From positions 1 to 27,675 of IMG/VR virus record IMGVR_UViG_3300040801_001052: DNA of 27,675 nt, one strand, 5' to 3'. Positions 24,688 to 27,675 of the stretch are shown here, piece after piece. The stretch is from a virus. The notes under the pieces are model-generated. The model was not told the origin of the DNA. It ran no database searches and was given only the letters and a program-made list of their open reading frames with translations. Numbering within the stretch: the stretch's first letter is position 1; each line of letters opens with the position of its first letter. The position numbers and the translations under genes were made by a program.

Positions 24688-24709
24688 AATGTGACTGGGT
24701 AGTCACATT
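24688..24709. promoter_or_regulatory. 22-bp perfect palindrome, possible operator
   Basis: Arms AATGTGACT (24688-24696) and AGTCACATT (24701-24709) around GGGT. No T-run follows, so a terminator is unlikely. It lies about 190 bp before the early promoter and could bind a dimeric regulator. The TGTGA/TCACA halves recall CRP sites but the centre is 8 bp, not 6. Confidence 0.5.
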
Positions 24710-24755
24710 GCAATTAATGTAGGGCTTCCTGGTTGGGATATCCTCCTGGGTTGGC

Positions 24756-24785
24756 GTGATTTTTTCGACGATTGCAAAAAATCGC
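24756..24785. other. inverted repeat with T6/A6 arms
   Basis: GTGATTTTTT (24756-24765) and AAAAAATCGC (24776-24785) pair over 10 positions with one G-T, around a 10-bp loop. The arm nature (T-run and A-run) makes a simple terminator unlikely. It may be a bent or cruciform-forming site near the early promoter. Confidence 0.45.
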
Positions 24786-24819
24786 AGTGTTTACACCCAC
24801 CCGGCCACATGCTGCCACG

Positions 24820-24895
24820 TTCCAACCTAACCAACCTAATCCCAACTATTCCAACCAAATTCAAACCAAACCCTAACTATTCAACCTTAAAACAT
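24820..24895. other. 76-nt G-free, C/A-rich tract upstream of early promoter
   Basis: From 24820 to 24895 the plus strand has no G. It is built of CCAACC, CTAA and CAAACC units, some in tandem (CCAACCTAA at 24822 and 24831). The tract ends 1 bp before the -35 of the early promoter. Strand bias this strong suggests a site for single-strand binding, priming or transcript structure avoidance. Confidence 0.65.
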
Positions 24896-24896
24896 G

Positions 24897-24925
24897 TTGA
24901 CAAGTGTACCGTAATAGTGTATAAT
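24897..24925 (+). promoter_or_regulatory. rightward (early) promoter, full consensus
   Basis: TTGACA (24897-24902), exactly 17 bp, then TATAAT (24920-24925): both hexamers and spacing are perfect sigma-70 consensus. Transcription would start near 24932, leaving a leader of about 34 nt with AAAGGA before the ATG at 24966. It fits an early promoter used by the host polymerase at once on infection. Confidence 0.85.
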
Positions 24926-24965
24926 GATATCAGTTCAACCAGTCACTAATGAAAGGATTTTTACA

Positions 24966-25490
24966 ATGACCCGCCAAACAATCACCAAATTAAACGTAAG
25001 CACGCAAGACCCCTCAAAGCAAGAGGAAATAGAATACATCCAAGAGATAGCCTCGAGTATACCGGACGGCGCATATCTCAAGGGGTTATTCACTGATGAA
25101 TTTATCGGATGGGTAGAACGCAAGATTAAAGACGATTGGACGCTCGACATATTAAACGATCTTGAGCATTATATAACACAAGCAAGCAAGGCAGAGCAAG
25201 CATTTAGAGAATGTCAAGAGAACGCAAAGCGCGATTTCAAATGTTACGAAGATCATATCGAACAATTAAAGCAAGAGATAGCAACCATCCACAAAAACAA
25301 AGATCGAAGATTTAACCAAGTTAATGAGCAGTATTCAAACACATGGAACAAATTACACGAATTAAGGAATGAGTACGCGCGGACGTGTAATTATCTAGAG
25401 GATGCAAGCGCAAAGATACAAGAGCAATCACTTGAAATATTAAAGCTCAAAGCCCAAATGTTTGATATGAGTCAAGAGAGAGAGAGTTAA
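24966..25490 (+). CDS. early coiled-coil protein, unknown function
   Basis: A 174-residue protein with a mixed N-terminal part (residues 1-60, KQEEIEYIQEIASSIPDGAY, then FTDEFIGWVERK) and a long helical, heptad-like region from about 70 to the end that should form a coiled coil. No family is recognised. The start at 24966 is chosen over an in-frame ATG at 24924 because that one overlaps the -10 box and would not be in the transcript; AAAGGA lies 8 nt before the chosen ATG. It is the first gene of the rightward operon, a place often used for host takeover factors. Confidence 0.75.
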   Translation: MTRQTITKLNVSTQDPSKQEEIEYIQEIASSIPDGAYLKGLFTDEFIGWVERKIKDDWTLDILNDLEHYITQASKAEQAFRECQENAKRDFKCYEDHIEQLKQEIATIHKNKDRRFNQVNEQYSNTWNKLHELRNEYARTCNYLEDASAKIQEQSLEILKLKAQMFDMSQERES

Positions 25491-25492
25491 CC

Positions 25493-25594
25493 ATGTATCA
25501 ATCACGCACGTACAATCAAACCAAGCACGACATAAGGCGCAAGCTCAAATCACTACGGTCTAAAGCACGCAAGCAAGCAAGGCGGTTAAAATGA
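25493..25594 (+). CDS. 33-residue basic protein
   Basis: A very short frame coding MYQSRTYNQT followed by a Lys/Arg-rich helix; 13 of 33 residues are Lys or Arg. The ATG lies 2 bp after the preceding stop, behind a run of GAGAGAG that can serve as ribosome site. The TGA overlaps the next start as ATGA, which supports translation. Nucleic-acid binding is a reasonable guess from charge alone. Confidence 0.5.
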   Translation: MYQSRTYNQTKHDIRRKLKSLRSKARKQARRLK

Positions 25595-25824
25595 TCGCTC
25601 AATTAGATATCTTCACGGGTGAGCCGGTAACACAACCCACCCAACCCAAACCAAACCAGGAACCAGCAGCACAACAACGGAGCTTATTCACCGTAGAGGA
25701 TGCGCCTTTATTCACTGGCAAGGCCCAAACCGTAACCCTACCGGATGTATCAAACCTCCCGGTAATGCGTCAAGACTGGCGCACAGGAACCAACCCAAAC
25801 CAAGCCACAAAGAAAGGACAATAA
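25591..25824 (+). CDS. small disordered protein with two sliding-clamp-binding-like motifs
   Basis: A 77-residue Pro/Gln/Thr-rich protein, probably unfolded. It has QLDIF at residues 4-8, a close match to the bacterial beta-clamp-binding consensus QL(S/D)LF, and QRSLF at 29-33, which fits the looser Q-x-(S/D)-L-F form. The two are joined by a Pro/Gln linker. Proteins with such motifs bind the DnaN clamp cleft; a phage protein with two could block or borrow the host clamp. It is translationally coupled to the 33-residue gene (ATGA). Function is inferred from the motifs only. Confidence 0.6.
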   Translation: MIAQLDIFTGEPVTQPTQPKPNQEPAAQQRSLFTVEDAPLFTGKAQTVTLPDVSNLPVMRQDWRTGTNPNQATKKGQ

Positions 25825-25828
25825 TATC

Positions 25829-26152
25829 ATGACACAAGAAACAAATTATAACACTCGTGAAACTATGCTTTGGCTCGACAATGAGCAGGGAAGTTATAAC
25901 GCCTTCGTAGACTACACCGAGGAATTACTCGAAAATGATCTCCGAGGCTATGAGATCGCTGACGCGCTCAAAGAATACTTTGAAGAAATGTATTCAGTTG
26001 ATGAGGTATACGATAGCTTACCATCCGGACCGCTTCAAAGCCTGTTTAACTTTGCCGTTGAACAAATCGACTGGTATGAGATCGCTGATCATTACATCGA
26101 CATTGTAAACGATAACCGCCGTTACAATAACGAGGAACCATTCGACATATAA
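25829..26152 (+). CDS. acidic protein of a widespread uncharacterised phage family (DUF7249-like)
   Basis: A 107-residue protein with the pattern N-T-R-E-T...L-W-L-D-N-E-x-G-S-Y-N near the start, then two helical blocks each ending in (W)YEIAD. I recall this pattern from many phage genomes, where it is unnamed or called DUF7249; the name is from memory. It has 26 Asp/Glu against 5 Lys/Arg, a net charge near -21. AAAGGA lies 9 nt before the ATG. The strong acidity would fit a DNA mimic, but no such function is shown. Confidence 0.65.
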   Translation: MTQETNYNTRETMLWLDNEQGSYNAFVDYTEELLENDLRGYEIADALKEYFEEMYSVDEVYDSLPSGPLQSLFNFAVEQIDWYEIADHYIDIVNDNRRYNNEEPFDI

Positions 26153-26168
26153 CCAAACCAAGCGCCCC

Positions 26169-26191
26169 ACCGGGAGGCCTTGTATCCCGGT
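26169..26191 (+). other. intergenic hairpin before zinc-finger gene
   Basis: Perfect 7-bp arms ACCGGGA (26169-26175) and TCCCGGT (26185-26191) around a 9-nt loop. It ends exactly where the AGAAAGGA ribosome site of the next gene begins. No T-run follows. It may tune translation of the zinc-finger protein or mark an mRNA processing point. Confidence 0.6.
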
Positions 26192-26203
26192 AGAAAGGAC
26201 ATC

Positions 26204-26380
26204 ATGAAAACTAAACACAAACACTACACGATTGAAAACCGGACCGAAGAAACTTATTGCCACTTGTGCGGGATGCCTTTAATTGAAGGGGACCGGGTCT
26301 ATTATGATGATGAATGGGGTCCTTCGTTCTGCTGCCCCTCGTGCCTGGATCAACACACCTTGGAGGAAGCAAAAGCATGA
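26204..26380 (+). CDS. small zinc-finger protein
   Basis: A 58-residue protein with C19-x-L-C22 and C44-P-S-C47 pairs, 21 residues between, typical of a treble-clef or zinc-ribbon fold (YCHLCGMPLIEGD ... FCCPSCLDQH). The ATG at 26204 has AGAAAGGA 4 nt upstream; a TTG in frame at 26180 lies within the hairpin and is not used. The stop overlaps the start of the membrane gene. The partner, nucleic acid or protein, is unknown. Confidence 0.65.
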   Translation: MKTKHKHYTIENRTEETYCHLCGMPLIEGDRVYYDDEWGPSFCCPSCLDQHTLEEAKA

Positions 26381-26472
26381 GCAGAGAATTATGCTACGTC
26401 TTATTTATCCTGATGGTATCCATAGCCCTGTTCGTTTGGCTGGATGACGTTCACCTGCCCCCGGATGATTAG
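26377..26472 (+). CDS. 31-residue single-pass membrane protein
   Basis: A tiny frame, MSRELC followed by a hydrophobic helix (YVLFILMVSIALFVWL, residues 7-22) and an acidic tail (DDVHLPPDD). The ATG overlaps the zinc-finger stop as ATGA, with GGAGGA 9-10 nt upstream. Orientation should place the acidic tail outside. Small early membrane proteins of phages often affect host envelope or superinfection; this is inference. Confidence 0.55.
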   Translation: MSRELCYVLFILMVSIALFVWLDDVHLPPDD

Positions 26473-26488
26473 AGAGAGAGGTTAACCA

Positions 26489-26743
26489 ATGATCAAAACA
26501 TTAGCAGACCTATTAAAAGCAGAAGCGAAGCACGTTAATAATGGATTTTGTTACAGTACCTATCCTTATGCGTGTTGTATTGACGAAGCACTCATTGACG
26601 CGAAGCGATACAAAGCCCCGACAAACCCAACCATTACCCGGATTGACAACGACAAAATCACAGAAACAACAATCGAACTTAAGCCCCTGCCTGGCAGCCG
26701 TAAGCGCAAACCATTCACAATCACGCTGTACTGGTGGAAGTAA
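26489..26743 (+). CDS. unknown early protein
   Basis: An 84-residue protein with an N-terminal helix (IKTLADLLKAEAKHV), two Cys residues in YACCIDEAL, and C-terminal strands (TETTIELKPL, KPFTITLYWWK). No family is recognised. AGAGG lies 7 nt before the ATG, in a GAGAGAG-TTAACC leader like that of the 33-residue gene. Confidence 0.6.
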   Translation: MIKTLADLLKAEAKHVNNGFCYSTYPYACCIDEALIDAKRYKAPTNPTITRIDNDKITETTIELKPLPGSRKRKPFTITLYWWK

Positions 26744-26747
26744 ACCA

Positions 26748-26945
26748 ATGACCAAAGGCAGCGCAATAAAATACATGGTAACGCACGGACTGAGCAGTGA
26801 TGAGGCGCATAGGGTGTTTAATTATTATCTAAAGAATAAGATCGTCAAGTATAACGCGCACGATGGCTATACCTTAACCCATGGTCGGTACTTTGATCGC
26901 GATGTCCTGGTCAAAGCCGCATTAGTTTCAGAAACGGAGGCGTAA
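26748..26945 (+). CDS. small helical unknown protein
   Basis: A 65-residue protein (MTKGSAIKYMVTHGLSSDEA...). It has two helices followed by a strand-turn region (KIVKYNAHDGYTLTHGRYFD), which might form a small winged-helix-like or HTH-like unit, but no family signature is clear. The ATG is 4 bp after the preceding stop with only a GGAAG ribosome site. A longer frame from 26541 overlaps the preceding gene and is rejected. Confidence 0.5.
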   Translation: MTKGSAIKYMVTHGLSSDEAHRVFNYYLKNKIVKYNAHDGYTLTHGRYFDRDVLVKAALVSETEA

Positions 26946-26946
26946 C

Positions 26947-27216
26947 ATGAAAGTATATAACGATGTAATACCAGAGGTAATCGCAAATAACATAGGCAAT
27001 TATATTGCCTTTGGAGGTTTGGGAATTGTTGACGGGTTGAAGTTAATGCGTGATCGATCCTGGCTGTATAAGATCATCAGCATTGATGATGATGGCTTAC
27101 ACTGTAAAAGATATGGCCGGCGTAAAGGCAACGTCTTACCACCATATAACTTTAATCAAGGCTGTATCATCGTGACGCAGGCTGACTATAAGCTGATCCC
27201 ACCGCCAAGGTACTAA
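26947..27216 (+). CDS. unknown early protein
   Basis: An 89-residue protein with an N-terminal helix-strand part (VIPEVIANNIGNYIAFGG), then a strand-rich C terminus with basic YGRRKGN. No family is recognised. GGAGG lies 6 nt before the ATG, and the gene starts 1 bp after the previous stop. Confidence 0.6.
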   Translation: MKVYNDVIPEVIANNIGNYIAFGGLGIVDGLKLMRDRSWLYKIISIDDDGLHCKRYGRRKGNVLPPYNFNQGCIIVTQADYKLIPPPRY

Positions 27217-27219
27217 CCC

Positions 27220-27471
27220 ATGACCCTAAACAATAAAGCCTCACGGATTGAATCGTCATTGCTAACCAGGTTGATGACCGCATCAGGTCATGAGCATGCA
27301 GTCATCAGCAGCATGATTAAAGTTTATCGTGATGGAGGGATGCCAGCTAAACGCTGGCTATCCCTCTTTGACACCAACCAGGTTGACCGGATCATTCAGT
27401 CTATACCAGAAGGAACCAACCCGGTTAACATAAGGATAATTTTAAGGAGTGAATATATATGGCAACTCTAA
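27220..27471 (+). CDS. small helical unknown protein
   Basis: An 83-residue, mostly helical protein (ESSLLTRLMTASGHEHAVI, KRWLSLFDTNQVDRIIQSI). No family is recognised. The ATG lies 3 bp after the upstream stop with a weak AAGG site. Its last 13 bp overlap the next gene, so the two are probably translated together. Confidence 0.5.
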   Translation: MTLNNKASRIESSLLTRLMTASGHEHAVISSMIKVYRDGGMPAKRWLSLFDTNQVDRIIQSIPEGTNPVNIRIILRSEYIWQL

Positions 27472-27665
27472 CACAAACAAGCATACGAATGAGCGAACAA
27501 ACCAGGCGCAAAATTGATGCGCTGATTGCAGCAGGTCACAGCGGGACCATCACGGGCATACTGGCGCTGGCCGTTGATCGACTGTATGAAGATGAGATGG
27601 TGCGCGGTAACGTGCGCCAGATATCAACTAAACCGGGGTGGCAGGTATTCCCGGATCAGAATTAG
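27459..27665 (+). CDS. ribbon-helix-helix DNA-binding protein
   Basis: A 68-residue protein whose first 45 residues fit the RHH (MetJ/Arc) fold: a polar strand TQTSIRMS, helix A EQTRRKIDALIAAG, a turn, and helix B TITGILALAVDRLYED. Such dimers bind DNA through the strands and often recognise repeated short sites. AAGGAG lies 9 nt before the ATG. It is the only clear DNA-binding regulator in the early operon and could be the one acting on the GTAACG array, but nothing here proves it. The frame ends 10 bp before the window edge, where AGAGAGGA looks like the ribosome site of the next gene. Confidence 0.65.
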   Translation: MATLTQTSIRMSEQTRRKIDALIAAGHSGTITGILALAVDRLYEDEMVRGNVRQISTKPGWQVFPDQN

Positions 27666-27675
27666 AAAGAGAGGA

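Noticed and set aside
24401-24688. 95-codon plus-strand frame in the control region
   Set aside because: Low-complexity Thr/His/Pro product, no ribosome site and overlap with simple repeats; read as non-coding.
24690-24707. CRP-binding site
   Set aside because: The TGTGA and TCACA halves are 8 bp apart instead of 6, and the host is unknown; kept only as a generic palindrome.
24924-24965. Longer form of the first early gene starting at 24924
   Set aside because: That ATG overlaps the -10 box of the early promoter and would lie upstream of the transcript start.

Overview
The window is part of the genome of a tailed bacteriophage or prophage, most likely one with a short tail. It carries small and large terminase, portal, a capsid protein of the SU10/DUF5309 type, a scaffold-like protein and a connector plus tail-nozzle-like pair. 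No tape-measure, tail-tube or sheath gene is visible. Genes are tightly packed with stop/start overlaps (ATGA, TAATG, GTGA) and clear AAGGAG-type ribosome sites. Promoters are of the sigma-70 kind, so a bacterial host and its own RNA polymerase are inferred. The host cannot be named from sequence. No integrase, tRNA, CRISPR or insertion sequence was seen.

Layout. Everything from 23905 down to 1 is read leftward as one late block. It starts with three small membrane proteins that may act in lysis (23105-23905). These are followed by terminase small subunit, a terminase large subunit split into two overlapping genes (ATPase 22028-22771, nuclease 21202-22035), portal (19400-21199) and three small or low-complexity genes. 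Next comes a 3008-residue polyvalent protein (8809-17835) that fills a third of the window. A second promoter (8775-8804) drives scaffold and capsid. Downstream lie a zinc protein, a glycosylation-like cassette (GT2 glycosyltransferase, methyltransferase-like protein, GT-C membrane protein), the connector, the 894-residue tail protein, a Vsr/DUF559-like nuclease and the start of a GH25-type lysozyme that runs off the left edge.

From 23906 to 24965 there is about 1 kb of non-coding DNA between the two arms. It holds the leftward late promoter with a long 5'-UTR hairpin, two clusters of GTAACG half-sites on an 11/23-bp register flanking an AT-rich stretch, low-complexity C/A-rich DNA, inverted repeats, and a consensus rightward promoter (TTGACA-17-TATAAT). 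It looks like a control centre, and probably a replication or partition origin.

From 24966 to the right edge run small rightward, probably early, genes. They include a coiled-coil protein, a 33-residue basic protein, a disordered protein with two sliding-clamp-binding-like motifs, a very acidic protein of a widespread phage family, a zinc-finger protein, a 31-residue membrane protein, several unknowns and a ribbon-helix-helix regulator. The last bases contain what looks like the ribosome site of another gene beyond the edge.

The points most worth a second look are the phased repeat array, the giant polyvalent protein sitting among virion genes, the GT-C/GT2 cassette inside the structural operon, the split terminase and the small protein with clamp-binding motifs.
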